The position numbers were made by a program, and so were the translations under genes. The notes beneath the pieces were generated by a model. The model saw nothing but the letters and a program-made list of their open reading frames with translations. It made no database searches and was not told where the DNA came from. Positions 7,579 to 16,206 of a stretch of 64,000 bases of DNA are shown here, in pieces. Location of the stretch: NCBI RefSeq assembly GCF_008632455.1, contig NZ_CP043929.1:2976001-3040000 (forward strand), written 5' to 3'. Source of the stretch: Methylomonas rhizoryzae (GTDB lineage: Bacteria; Pseudomonadota; Gammaproteobacteria; Methylococcales; Methylomonadaceae). The first letter of the stretch is position 1. Each line of letters begins with the position of its first letter.

Positions 7579-8967
7579 ATGCACAGCCTAGCCGACAACC
7601 TGATACTCAACACCGACAGCTACAAATCCAGCCACTATCTGCAATACCCGCCCGGTACCCGCTATGTGTCGTCGTATGTGGAATCGCGCGGCGGCGACTA
7701 TCCGCAAATCGTGTTTTTCGGTTTGCAAATGTTCATCAAGGACTATTTGTTGAATCCCGTTACGCCTGCCATGGTCGACCAAGCCGAAACGGTTTTAACC
7801 GAGCACGGCCTGCCGTTCAACCGGACCGGCTGGCGGCATATCGTCGAGCGGCACCAAGGCTATTTGCCGCTGGAAATTCAGGCAATACCCGAAGGCATGC
7901 TCACCGAACCCGGCCAAGTGATGATGCAAATCGTCAATACCGACCCGGCTTGCTTCTGGCTGACCAGTTATTTAGAAACCATGTTGCTGCGTGCCGCCTG
8001 GTACGGCACGACGGTAGCCAGCCGTTCCTATGCCTGCAAACAATTGATCGCCCGGTACCTGCGGGAAACCGGCGCCGATTTGTCGGGACTGGATTACAAA
8101 TTGCACGATTTCGGCGCGCGCGGCGTGTCGTCGTTCGAATCGGCCGCCATCGCCGGCTTGGCGCACTTGGTCAACTTCAAAGGTACCGACACCCTTGCCG
8201 CCGTGCTGGCGGCCAAGCGTTACTACGGCGTCGACGAGATGCCGGCCTTTTCGATTCCGGCGGCAGAACATTCCACCATTACCGCCTGGGGACGGGAGCG
8301 GGAAGCCGACGCTTATCAAAACATGTTGGACCGGTTTCTAGCCCCGGACAAAACCGTCGCGGTGGTCAGCGATTCGTACGATTTGTGGCACGCCTTGGAA
8401 TGTTGGGGTACCCGGTTTAAACGGCAGATCGTCGAATCCGGCGGCCGGCTGGTGGTGCGCCCGGATTCCGGCGACCCGGTCGAGGTGGTATTGCAAACCG
8501 TGCAACGCTTGGATCACCATTTCGGCGCTGAAACGGTCAACGGATACCGCTTGCTGCACCCGGCGGTGCGCGTGATCCAAGGCGACGGCGTCGATATTCG
8601 CAGCATAGAAAGAATTTTGCACGCCCTGAAACAAGCCGGTTACAGCGCCGACAACGTGGCCTTCGGCATGGGCGCCGGCTTGTTGCAAAAGCTGGATAGA
8701 GACACGTTGAAATTTGCCATGAAAGCATCGGCCATCTGCATAGACGATACCTGGCATGACGTATACAAAGATCCGGTTACCGACCCCGGCAAACAGTCCA
8801 AACGCGGCCGTCTGGCGCTGATCCGCGCCGAATCCGGCCGCTTGCACACCGTGACGGAATCGGCGCTAGGCGATAGAACCAATCTGCTGCGCACGGTATA
8901 TAAAAACGGCACATTATTGATCGAACAAAATCTTAGCGAGATCCGGCAACGGGCCGGCTTGGTTTGA
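7579..8967 (+). CDS. nadV: Nicotinamide phosphoribosyltransferase
   Basis: A 462-residue enzyme that makes NMN from nicotinamide and PRPP, the first step of the two-step NAD salvage route. Family motifs are clear: NTDSYKSSHYLQYPPGT near the N-terminus, DFGARGVSS, the catalytic-histidine segment PAAEHSTITAWG, VVSDSYDLWHAL, and the PRPP-binding VVRPDSGDPVEVV and IQGDGVD. Length fits the family (460-490). The usual partner, an NMN adenylyltransferase/Nudix gene, is not adjacent. The ATG at 7579 is chosen because the conserved N-terminal motif begins about ten residues later; no strong ribosome site is visible. Plain bacterial-type composition, no sign of damage. Confidence 0.95.
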   Translation: MHSLADNLILNTDSYKSSHYLQYPPGTRYVSSYVESRGGDYPQIVFFGLQMFIKDYLLNPVTPAMVDQAETVLTEHGLPFNRTGWRHIVERHQGYLPLEIQAIPEGMLTEPGQVMMQIVNTDPACFWLTSYLETMLLRAAWYGTTVASRSYACKQLIARYLRETGADLSGLDYKLHDFGARGVSSFESAAIAGLAHLVNFKGTDTLAAVLAAKRYYGVDEMPAFSIPAAEHSTITAWGREREADAYQNMLDRFLAPDKTVAVVSDSYDLWHALECWGTRFKRQIVESGGRLVVRPDSGDPVEVVLQTVQRLDHHFGAETVNGYRLLHPAVRVIQGDGVDIRSIERILHALKQAGYSADNVAFGMGAGLLQKLDRDTLKFAMKASAICIDDTWHDVYKDPVTDPGKQSKRGRLALIRAESGRLHTVTESALGDRTNLLRTVYKNGTLLIEQNLSEIRQRAGLV

Positions 8968-9141
8968 GCTAACTTCGCAGCGCAACCGCATTGATTGACC
9001 CTGGGCATTTCGGCGTTTGTCCAATCGTTCACCTAATGCTCATGAAAAAGCGGCATCACCCCAGCAAATAAAAGTTTTTCTGTGGGAGCGACATCCGCGC
9101 CGAAAGGGAATGACGGTTGCCGGACCCGGCCCTTAAATTAC

Positions 9142-9204
9142 CGGTCGCCCTGAGCCTGTCGAAGGGCACAGCAGCCTGGGCTTCGACCAGCTCAGCGCGA
9201 ACGG
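9142..9204. repeat. REP/BIME-like inverted pair
   Basis: GCCCTGAGCCTGTCGAAG on the left is followed 14 bases later by CTTCGACCAGCTCAGCGC on the right, an imperfect inverted repeat with mismatches in the middle (CT versus CA) and near the outer end. This is the widespread intergenic GTCGAAG/GCTCAG palindrome type of proteobacteria. It lies in the nadV downstream gap. Confidence 0.7.
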
Positions 9205-9715
9205 AATACCAGTGATAAACAGGGCCGGATTAATAAGCGAATCAAATTCACTCACGCTTCGTCAGACTCGCCACGTACAGCCGATTGATTTTTTCAGAAT
9301 ACGCACCAAAACAGTCTATTTGCACCAAAGTACGCACCAATATAAACCATAATTCATTACAACCCTGCCTGCTTACCTGCGGCCGTTTCCCTGAAAGCTC
9401 GCTTCCCTCCGGCTTTGACGTCATATTGAAAAAGCTGGCTTGATTCATGCTTATAATTGCGGTTGCAACGGTGCACTTTAATTTCCCTTCTTCGACAATG
9501 GCGTCGTAAATCGTTGGGTTCGCCTACGGTTAATTGTTCGATCGTCCATTGTTCTTCTATTGCTTGGCCAAAAACCATTCCGACAGACGAGTCGACAACC
9601 GCGCCGGTTCCGGCGCCGGATTTTCCGTAGGCTTTCGCTGCGAACGGCTTCTTAGCGGACGCCTTCGCGAATAGTTAGTTTATTCATCATATTCGGCGTA
9701 AAGCCCGGAGTATTT
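9205..9715. other. Gene-poor intergenic stretch with short GCACCAA repeats
   Basis: The gap after nadV (8968-9715) holds the REP pair and, at about 9303-9340, three closely spaced copies of GCACCAA (two preceded by TAC/TAC-like ACGCACCAA). Minus-strand open frames here (for example 9248-9448 and 9357-9578) are short, overlap each other and match nothing I recognise; they could be remnants of a lost gene. No tRNA or terminator was convincing. Confidence 0.4.
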
Positions 9716-10030
9716 ATGATCGTAATCTTATCGCTCATCGCATTATTCTTCTTGATTTACGGCTTGTTGTTGACCATGTGCGCCTGCCGCATCGAGGGCC
9801 ACCCGTTGGCGGACAGCGTTTGCCATAGTCTGCAAGACCGTTCGCATGCCGCTAATGTCACTGCGATTCCGGAAGATGCGGTGCTGAGACGCCACGTGCT
9901 GTCCTTGCTGCGCCACGAAGTCGAAGCCGCCTTGCCGCCGCGTCCGACCGATTCCATCTTGAGGCGCCATCACGAAGCCTTGGTGTCGGCGGAATTGTCC
10001 AGAAAAGTAGCCGCCGTCACCGCGTCTTAA
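9716..10030 (+). CDS. Small single-pass membrane protein, unknown
   Basis: A 104-residue protein with one N-terminal membrane helix (VILSLIALFFLIYGLLLTMCA) followed by a soluble helical tail rich in Arg, His and Glu. Two related segments, DAVLRRHVLSLLRHEVEAAL and DSILRRHHEALVSAEL, suggest an internal duplication of a short helix. The ATG has CGGAG six bases upstream. It is convergent with gspF, whose end is 58 bp away. I do not recognise the family and assign no function. Confidence 0.6.
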   Translation: MIVILSLIALFFLIYGLLLTMCACRIEGHPLADSVCHSLQDRSHAANVTAIPEDAVLRRHVLSLLRHEVEAALPPRPTDSILRRHHEALVSAELSRKVAAVTAS

Positions 10031-10088
10031 CGCTGACTATAAGACCTTGGCGTCCGACGGTCAGTCAGGCGCCAATACCCCCCTAAAA

Positions 10089-11300
10089 TCAGCGTATCAG
10101 CTGATTCATTTCGAAGATCGGCAACAAAATGGCCAACACGATGGTCAGCACGACCAGACCCATGGTCAAAATCAAGGCCGGTTCGAACAAGCCTAGAGTC
10201 AATTCGGTCAAGGCTTCAATATCCCGCTCCTGATCGTCCGCCGCACTTTCCAGCATGCGCGGCAGTTGACCGCTGGCCTCCCCGCTGGCCACCAGATGAA
10301 TAGTGACCGGCGGAAACATACGGCTGATCTCCAGCGCCTTGTTCAGCGTCTGCCCTTCCCTAACTCTTAGCGCCGCGTTTTCGACGGCTTGCCGCATCGC
10401 ATCGTTGGCCAATACTTGCCCGGCAATTTTCAAGGCCACCAACAATTCCACCCCGCTATTGGTCAAAATCGCCAAGGTTCGGGTAAAGCGGGCATTGTTG
10501 ATGCCGCGGGAAAATTTGCCGATCAACGGCAGGCGCAACAGCCAACGGTGAAAACGCAAACGCGGCCCGTCACGGCGCAAGATCCATTGCCCCAATCCCA
10601 CGCCAACCAACGTAGCCAGCACTAAAAACAAACCGTAAGCTTTGAAAAAGTCGCTGCAGGCGATCAAGCCTTGGGTAATGCCCGGCAATTGTTGCCCCAT
10701 TTTGTCGAACACCCCGGTTATTTCCGGCACCACGTAAGCCAACAAGCCTATCACCACCAATAAAGACACCAAGCTCAACAGCACGGGATAAATCAAGGCC
10801 ATCTGCAACTTGCGGTGCAACTGACCTTTGTCGCTTAGATAATCGGCCAATTTCTCCAGCACCTGCGCCAATTTACCGGAAGACTCACCGGCTTCTATGG
10901 TGGCGCGGTACAAGGGGGGAAAGGAACTGGGAAAGCCGGCGCAGGCTTGCGCCAGACTTTGCCCTTCCAACACCCGACTACGCACCGCCAATACGATGCG
11001 CCGGGTAGCGGCCGCTTCCAACTGCCGCGCCACGATGGTCAAGGCTTCGTCGATGGCCAAGCCGGATTTCAGCAATGCCGCCAGTTGCCGAGTGATGTGT
11101 CCCAATGCGCGCATGCCGATGCGCTGTTGCCACAAAGCAATTTTGCCGACGGCTTCGGCTTTCTGTAACGGCTTGATGTCCAGCAGGACCAAGCCTTGGG
11201 CCTTTAGCTGCTGGCGCGCGGTTTTAGCACTATCGCTTTCCAAGGTGCCTTTGGTTTGCCGCCCGCCTCCGTCTATGGCTTTGTATTCGAAAGCCGGCAC
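10089..11300 (-). CDS. gspF: Type II secretion inner membrane platform protein GspF
   Basis: A 403-residue polytopic platform protein of the type II secretion system. The start MPAFEYKAIDGGGRQTKG is the standard GspF N-terminus, two T2SSF cytoplasmic domains follow (about residues 70-195 and 270-395, each with a conserved GLAIDEAL or GVELLVALKIAG-like segment), and three hydrophobic helices lie near residues 170-190, 220-240 and 375-395. It is the last gene of gspC-D-E-F, starting 3 bp after gspE. GspF couples the ATPase to assembly of the pseudopilus; the pseudopilin genes are not in this window. Confidence 0.95.
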   Translation of the reverse strand: MPAFEYKAIDGGGRQTKGTLESDSAKTARQQLKAQGLVLLDIKPLQKAEAVGKIALWQQRIGMRALGHITRQLAALLKSGLAIDEALTIVARQLEAAATRRIVLAVRSRVLEGQSLAQACAGFPSSFPPLYRATIEAGESSGKLAQVLEKLADYLSDKGQLHRKLQMALIYPVLLSLVSLLVVIGLLAYVVPEITGVFDKMGQQLPGITQGLIACSDFFKAYGLFLVLATLVGVGLGQWILRRDGPRLRFHRWLLRLPLIGKFSRGINNARFTRTLAILTNSGVELLVALKIAGQVLANDAMRQAVENAALRVREGQTLNKALEISRMFPPVTIHLVASGEASGQLPRMLESAADDQERDIEALTELTLGLFEPALILTMGLVVLTIVLAILLPIFEMNQLIR

Positions 11301-11303
11301 GGT

Positions 11304-12815
11304 TTATTCTTTCAAGGTCATGCGCAGTGCCTCGTCCATGCTGGTCGCGCCGCTCAACACTTTGTGCAAGGCGCTCTGCTGTATGCTGGGCGCCAGCGTG
11401 CGGGCGTGGCGCTCCAAGGCCGAATCGGCGGCGCCGTCGTGAATCAACTTGACCATCGCGGCATCGACAGGAACAATTTCGAAAATGCCGGCCCGGCCTT
11501 TATAACCGTGATCGAAACAGCGTTGGCAACCCTTGGGCTCGAACACCTGCACGGTCCGGTGCGCCGCGCCGTCATAACCCAGCTTGCGCAAATCCTCGCC
11601 CAAGACGCCAACCGGTTGCTTGCAATGCGGGCACAGCAAACGCACCAAGCGTTGGGCTATCACGCCGACCAGACTGGATGCCAATAAAAACGGCTCCACG
11701 CCCATGTCGCGCAACCGGGTAATCGCGCCGACCGCAGTGTTGGTGTGCAGGGTGGACAATACCAAGTGCCCGGTCAAACTGGCTTGCACCGCAATCTCGG
11801 CAGTCTCGCGGTCGCGGATTTCGCCGACCATCACCACGTCCGGATCTTGGCGCAAGATGGCCCGCAAGCCCTTGGCGAAGGTCATATCCACTTTGGCGTT
11901 GACTTGGGTTTGGCCGATACCGTCCAGATAATATTCGATAGGGTCTTCCACCGTCAGGATGTTGCGGCTGCGCTGGTTGAGCCGGTTGACGATGGCGTAC
12001 AGGCTGGTGGTCTTGCCCGAACCGGTCGGTCCGGTCACCAACACGATGCCGTGCGGCCGGGCTATCATGGCCCGGATGCCGGCCAATTCCGACTCCGCCA
12101 TGCCGATTTGCGCCAAATCCAGTTGATTGGCCTGTTTGTCCAACAAGCGCAACACCACCCGCTCGCCGTGTCCGGACGGCAAGGTCGACACCCGCACGTC
12201 CACATTGCGCCCGCCGATCTGCAGGGAGATGCGCCCGTCCTGCGGCAAGCGTTTTTCGGCGATGTCCAGCTTGGCCATGACTTTCAGGCGCGAAATCACC
12301 ATCGGTGCGAATTCGCGTTGCGGCTGGATGATTTCGCGCAATACGCCGTCCACCCTAAACCTGACCACCATGCGCGACTCGTAAGTCTCGATGTGGATGT
12401 CCGAGGCATTTTCCCGGATCGCCTCGGCCAGCAAGGCATTGATCAAACGGATGATGGGAGCTTCGTCGTCGCTTTCCAGCAAATCCTCCGGCCTGGGCAA
12501 ATGCTGGGCTACGTCGGACAAATCGATTTGCTCGTGCAAATCGTCGACCATACGCCGGGTTTGACCGGATTTATGCTCGTAGGTTTGCTGCAACAATCGT
12601 TCGAACTCGGCCGCAGCAATCACGGCGAAACGGGCCGGCGAGGGTATCCAGCGCCGTACTTCCAACAGCGCGCTGACCGGCGTGTCCGCCCGGTGAAACA
12701 CTTGCCAAATCGCATCGGCTGCGTATAAAGCAACCACTCCGTAGCGTTTGGCAAAACCGTAGGCCAACAAACGCGGCATGCCGAGGCTATTTTCTGCCAA
12801 CTCGACGGATTGCAT
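11304..12815 (-). CDS. gspE: Type II secretion ATPase GspE
   Basis: A 503-residue hexameric ATPase that powers pseudopilus assembly. The Walker A motif GPTGSGKT is at residues 262-269, followed by the Asp box, the Walker B segment RQDPDVVMVGEIRD and the His box GHLVLSTLHT. A zinc-binding element is present downstream (CPHC about 45 residues before CQRC), as in canonical GspE. The N-terminal ~120 residues form the N1/N2 domains that bind GspL. The gene lies between gspD (one base gap) and gspF (3 bp gap), so it is translated from the same transcript. Confidence 0.96.
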   Translation of the reverse strand: MQSVELAENSLGMPRLLAYGFAKRYGVVALYAADAIWQVFHRADTPVSALLEVRRWIPSPARFAVIAAAEFERLLQQTYEHKSGQTRRMVDDLHEQIDLSDVAQHLPRPEDLLESDDEAPIIRLINALLAEAIRENASDIHIETYESRMVVRFRVDGVLREIIQPQREFAPMVISRLKVMAKLDIAEKRLPQDGRISLQIGGRNVDVRVSTLPSGHGERVVLRLLDKQANQLDLAQIGMAESELAGIRAMIARPHGIVLVTGPTGSGKTTSLYAIVNRLNQRSRNILTVEDPIEYYLDGIGQTQVNAKVDMTFAKGLRAILRQDPDVVMVGEIRDRETAEIAVQASLTGHLVLSTLHTNTAVGAITRLRDMGVEPFLLASSLVGVIAQRLVRLLCPHCKQPVGVLGEDLRKLGYDGAAHRTVQVFEPKGCQRCFDHGYKGRAGIFEIVPVDAAMVKLIHDGAADSALERHARTLAPSIQQSALHKVLSGATSMDEALRMTLKE

Positions 12816-12816
12816 A

Positions 12817-14691
12817 TCAAGGCTCCTGCAACTGACTTGCCGGCGGCGATTCCGGCATGGGTGGCAACAACGGTTGCGGCTCGTCGGGCAACAGCAGTAA
12901 ACCGTCTCGATTGAACTCCTGCTGCTTCTCGCGCAACTCGCGATATTTGTCTTGGGTAACGCCCAACGCTTCGTGGCTGGCGCGAATGATCTGCGGGCGT
13001 AAAAACACCATCAAATTGGTCTTTTTGACCTTGGTGGTCGTGGATTGAAACAAATAACCCAACACCGGTATGTCGCCCAGCAACGGCACTTTGTCGACCA
13101 CTTCATTGACGTCGTCCTTGATCAAGCCCCCCAGCACCAGCACTTTACCGTCGTCCACCAGCACCGAGGTTTCGATCTGGCGTTTGTCGAAGCGCTGGGC
13201 ATCGTCGCCGACTATGCTGGAAACCTCCTGGGTAACTTTCAGTTTGACCGCGTCGCCTTCATTGATCTGCGGCAGCACGCGCAACTTGATGCCGATGTCT
13301 TGCCGCTGTACGGTGGTAAACGGATTGCTGGCGCCGGAAGTATTGGTCGTATAACTGCCGGTATTCAGCGGGATGTTTTGGCCGACGATGATGCTGGCTT
13401 CTTCGTTGTCCATGGTCACCAAGGACGGAGTCGACAATACGTTGACGTCGTTGTCGGTGGAAAAGGCGTTGATCAAGGCCTTAATTTCGCTGCCGGCCAA
13501 ATAGCCCACGCTCAAGCCCTTGCCGAAAGTGCTGACGAATTGCGATAAATCCAGGGAATTGTCGCTACCTTTGCGAAACGCCGCCACCGCGTCGCCGTCG
13601 GCCTTGGTTTGCCACTCCACCCCCAATTGCTGGTTCTTGTCGTAGCTGACTTCGGCGATGATGGCCTCGATGTGCACCTGGGCTCTACGCACGTCCAGCT
13701 GCCGCACCACGCTTTTCAGCGTGCGCATCTTGTCGCGCGGCGCGGTGATAATCAAGGCATTGGCAGCCTCGTCGGCGCGAATGTCCAAATTCTTGGGCGT
13801 ATTCGCGCTGGCTTGCACGGCAGCGTTTTTGTCGGTTTTCTCGCCGCCGACACTGGTCAACGTCTCGACCAAATCCTTGGCGACGGCGTAGCGCATATAA
13901 ATCACTTCGGTATTGCCGTCTTTTTCCACCGGCACGTCCAAACTGGCGACCAAAGCCCGCAATTGCAGTCGGGTGTCCGCATCCCCGCCGATGATCAAAC
14001 TGTTGGTGCGCTCGTCGGCCGCCAATGGCGGCGCACCGGCCGTGGTTTTACCCGCATTGGCGGCCGCCAACAAATTGTTGATGGGTTGCACCAAATCCGC
14101 CGCACCGGCATGGCGCAACGCAATCACTTCCATGCCGTGCGTATCGCGCCGGTCGATTTGCCGAATCATGGCTTCCAAGCGCGTCACATTGGCGGCGGTA
14201 TCGGAAATCACCAAGGTATTGCTTTCCGGAACCGCCGCCATAAAGGCATATTGCGGCAACAAAGGCAGCAGGGTCTGCACCAACAGATTGGCGTCCAAGT
14301 GCTGAACCTGAACGATGCGGGTTTGCTGCTCGTCGCCTCGCTTAGGGCCAGATTGCAATTCCCCCGGCTCACCGTCCTGTTTTGCCGAACCGCTCGGCAC
14401 GATTTTGATCACATTGCCGTTGGGGACCGCCGCATAACCGTGCACTTTCAGGATCGACAAAAACACGTCGTAAACCTGAGCGGCGCGCATCGGCGTCGAA
14501 GTCATCACGGTAATGTTGCCGGTTACGCGGGGATCGACCACGAAATTCTTGCCGGTCGCGTCGGCCACGGTTTCGATTAAGGCCTTGATATCGACGTCTT
14601 TGAAATTCAGGGAAAATTCGCCCGGCTCCGCGACGGCCCATTGCCATGCGACCAGCGCGAGCACTCCCAGCCAAACGCGAGCTTTGTTCAT
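12817..14691 (-). CDS. gspD: Type II secretion outer membrane secretin GspD
   Basis: A 624-residue secretin forming the outer membrane channel. A signal peptide (VWLGVLALVAWQWAVA, cleavage near residue 21) is followed by the N0 domain (FSLNFKDVDIKALIETVA), three N1-N3 repeats with the KNFVVDP and NTLVISDTAAN type motifs, and the secretin core from about residue 330 with VPLLGDIPVLGYLFQ and TNLMVFLRPQII near the end. The last ~45 residues are proline-rich and could bind a pilotin. It lies between gspC (21 bp gap) and gspE. Confidence 0.96.
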   Translation of the reverse strand: MNKARVWLGVLALVAWQWAVAEPGEFSLNFKDVDIKALIETVADATGKNFVVDPRVTGNITVMTSTPMRAAQVYDVFLSILKVHGYAAVPNGNVIKIVPSGSAKQDGEPGELQSGPKRGDEQQTRIVQVQHLDANLLVQTLLPLLPQYAFMAAVPESNTLVISDTAANVTRLEAMIRQIDRRDTHGMEVIALRHAGAADLVQPINNLLAAANAGKTTAGAPPLAADERTNSLIIGGDADTRLQLRALVASLDVPVEKDGNTEVIYMRYAVAKDLVETLTSVGGEKTDKNAAVQASANTPKNLDIRADEAANALIITAPRDKMRTLKSVVRQLDVRRAQVHIEAIIAEVSYDKNQQLGVEWQTKADGDAVAAFRKGSDNSLDLSQFVSTFGKGLSVGYLAGSEIKALINAFSTDNDVNVLSTPSLVTMDNEEASIIVGQNIPLNTGSYTTNTSGASNPFTTVQRQDIGIKLRVLPQINEGDAVKLKVTQEVSSIVGDDAQRFDKRQIETSVLVDDGKVLVLGGLIKDDVNEVVDKVPLLGDIPVLGYLFQSTTTKVKKTNLMVFLRPQIIRASHEALGVTQDKYRELREKQQEFNRDGLLLLPDEPQPLLPPMPESPPASQLQEP

Positions 14692-14712
14692 GATAGGGGG
14701 AAAGGCGAAAAG

Positions 14713-15228
14713 TTAAGGCGCGGCGGCCGGAGCCGGCGCGGGAAAGGCTAACGACTCCAAACGTTGCCGGTTGCGCACCACAATGCGTTTTGCGTCCACC
14801 CGCTCCAATACAACATCTTCAGGCAGCCTGTCGCCGACCCGGTAACGCCGTTGCGCACCGTCGTTGTGTTGAACAATGGCATACCGCCTGTCGCTTAGCG
14901 CGGACACCATAAAGGTGCCGAGCAACTTGAGCTGCAAATCGGATTCCACCGGTTGTTCCGCCGCGCCCGGCGTCTCGTCATTTTGTCCGCCGAATAAATT
15001 CCACGCCGCAATCCGTCGGTAATCCGGAGCGGCGGGCCGCTCGTCCGTGGACGGTGTTACAGCCGCAACCGGTTCTTGCGCCTTCAAGCTTGGCCAATGC
15101 CATAGCGAATAAAGCAAAATCCCCAGCGCGCACAAACCGGACAGCGGCGCGCTCCCACATTGAAGATTGCGAAAACGGGGAGAAAGCCGAGCTTTCTCGG
15201 AGACAGAAATCAACCGCAGGCTAAACAT
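14713..15228 (-). CDS. gspC: Type II secretion protein GspC (no PDZ domain)
   Basis: A 171-residue bitopic protein: cytoplasmic N-terminus, one membrane helix at about residues 30-48 (LSGLCALGILLYSLW), a proline-rich linker, and the HR domain that touches the secretin N0 domain (AAWNLFGGQN, LQLKLLGTFMVS, YRVGDRLPEDVVLERV). There is no C-terminal PDZ or coiled-coil region, so it is the short form. First gene of the gspC-D-E-F operon. The start could also be one of the few codons downstream; the chosen ATG gives a complete cytoplasmic tail. Confidence 0.85.
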   Translation of the reverse strand: MFSLRLISVSEKARLSPRFRNLQCGSAPLSGLCALGILLYSLWHWPSLKAQEPVAAVTPSTDERPAAPDYRRIAAWNLFGGQNDETPGAAEQPVESDLQLKLLGTFMVSALSDRRYAIVQHNDGAQRRYRVGDRLPEDVVLERVDAKRIVVRNRQRLESLAFPAPAPAAAP

Positions 15229-15478
15229 GCGGCGATTATGCTAATTCAATATGACCGGATTATGACGTTAGCGCGAGTAACCCCGGCGTGATCCAGCCGC
15301 AGCCACCCGATAGCAAGCGTTCGCGGCCAATCCAGGACTACGGCGTTTTGTCGTATTTTCTTCAGCCCGAACACGACCATCAGCCGGCTTTTGTTGACCG
15401 ACGCCGACAGAATTGTTGACATGCGTTCCGTACGGTTCCTTACCTCGCCGCACGCTACGAGCTGACAGGACAGATCAT

Positions 15479-15525
15479 CGTCCCCACGCTCCGCGTGGGG
15501 ACGCAGCTCCGGACGCTCGGCGTCC
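15479..15525. repeat. REP sequence upstream of RAYT transposase
   Basis: CCCCACGCTCCGCGTGGGG forms a palindrome followed by GCAGCTCCGGACGCTCGGCGTCC, a second small palindrome. The same sequence, reverse-complemented with few changes, lies just after the transposase at 16061-16109. The DNA from 15229 to 15478 between gspC and this element holds no recognisable gene. Confidence 0.85.
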
Positions 15526-15543
15526 TTATGAATAAAGCAACTC

Positions 15544-16059
15544 ATGGGAAAAAGCCGCTACCTCATCGCCGAAGCCGACAAACCCCATTTCATGACCTGC
15601 ACCGTCGTCGAATGGCTGGCCGTGTTTACCCGCCCGGAAACCGTGCAAATCGTCCTCGACAGTTGGCAATACCAACGCCAACATACAGGTTTAAAACTCT
15701 ACGGCTACGTAATTCTGGAAAACCATCTGCACTTTATCGCTCAGGCCCCGGAACTGGACCAATGCCTTGCCGGCTTCAAAGCTTATACCGCCCGCCGGAT
15801 TATCGACCACCTCCAGCAGCAAAAAGCCGAGCGCTTGCTGCAACGCCTGCACTTCGCCAAAGCCGCGCATATACGGGACTGGCAGGAAGGCATACATGCG
15901 GAAATGATTTTGAACGAAGCGATGATGCGGCAGAAGCCGGACTACATCCACGCCAACCCGGTCAAACGCGGTTATGTGAATTTACCGCAGCATTGGCGTT
16001 ATTCCAGTGCCGCCAACTATGAAGGCTTGAAAGGGTTGATGGAGATAGACGTTTGGTGA
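15544..16059 (+). CDS. REP-associated tyrosine transposase (RAYT, Y1_Tnp)
   Basis: A 171-residue HUH-type single-strand DNA transposase. The His-hydrophobic-His metal motif is in LENHLHFIAQ (about residues 59-68) and the catalytic tyrosine is probably the one in DYIHANPVKRGYV near residue 139. The N-terminal HFMTCTVVEW and the length match the RAYT family, single-copy domesticated relatives of IS200/IS605 transposases. It is flanked on both sides by inverted REP sequences, the hallmark arrangement in which the transposase is thought to mobilise its own REPs. The start has no strong ribosome site; a shadow frame overlaps it. Confidence 0.92.
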   Translation: MGKSRYLIAEADKPHFMTCTVVEWLAVFTRPETVQIVLDSWQYQRQHTGLKLYGYVILENHLHFIAQAPELDQCLAGFKAYTARRIIDHLQQQKAERLLQRLHFAKAAHIRDWQEGIHAEMILNEAMMRQKPDYIHANPVKRGYVNLPQHWRYSSAANYEGLKGLMEIDVW

Positions 16060-16060
16060 T

Positions 16061-16109
16061 GGACGCTGGAGCGTCCGGGGGCTGCATTCCCACGCGGAGC
16101 GTGGGAACG
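16061..16109. repeat. REP sequence downstream of RAYT transposase
   Basis: GGACGCTGGAGCGTCC followed by TTCCCACGCGGAGCGTGGGAA, the inverted counterpart of the REP at 15479-15525; the two copies differ at only a few bases over about 48. It begins two bases after the transposase stop codon. Confidence 0.85.
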
Positions 16110-16193
16110 CTTTATCTGGCGCAACTCGATTATTCGCCCACCTGGATCATGCGCGACATAGAAGAACTCACCACTGCCTTACAACAACTATAA
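16110..16193 (+). pseudogene. C-terminal coding remnant between REP and dhaK
   Basis: The frame ending with TAA at 16191-16193 reads LDYSPTWIMRDIEELTTAL, protein-like and closed immediately before the dhaK ribosome site. It has no start of its own; its 5' side is the REP. This fits a gene tail cut off when the REP/RAYT module arrived. The original gene is not recognisable from so few residues. Confidence 0.35.
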
Positions 16194-16206
16194 ACCGGAG
16201 GTAAGC

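Noticed and set aside
9248..9578. Minus-strand frames as an integrase or transposase remnant
   Set aside because: Short, mutually overlapping, no recognisable motif.
13045..14580. Plus-strand frames of 167 and 323 codons inside gspD
   Set aside because: Antisense shadows of a clear secretin gene; composition is His/Gln/Arg-rich as expected of GC-rich antisense.
15495..16022. Second plus-strand frame over the RAYT gene
   Set aside because: It starts in the REP and overlaps the real transposase frame completely; Arg/Pro-rich shadow.
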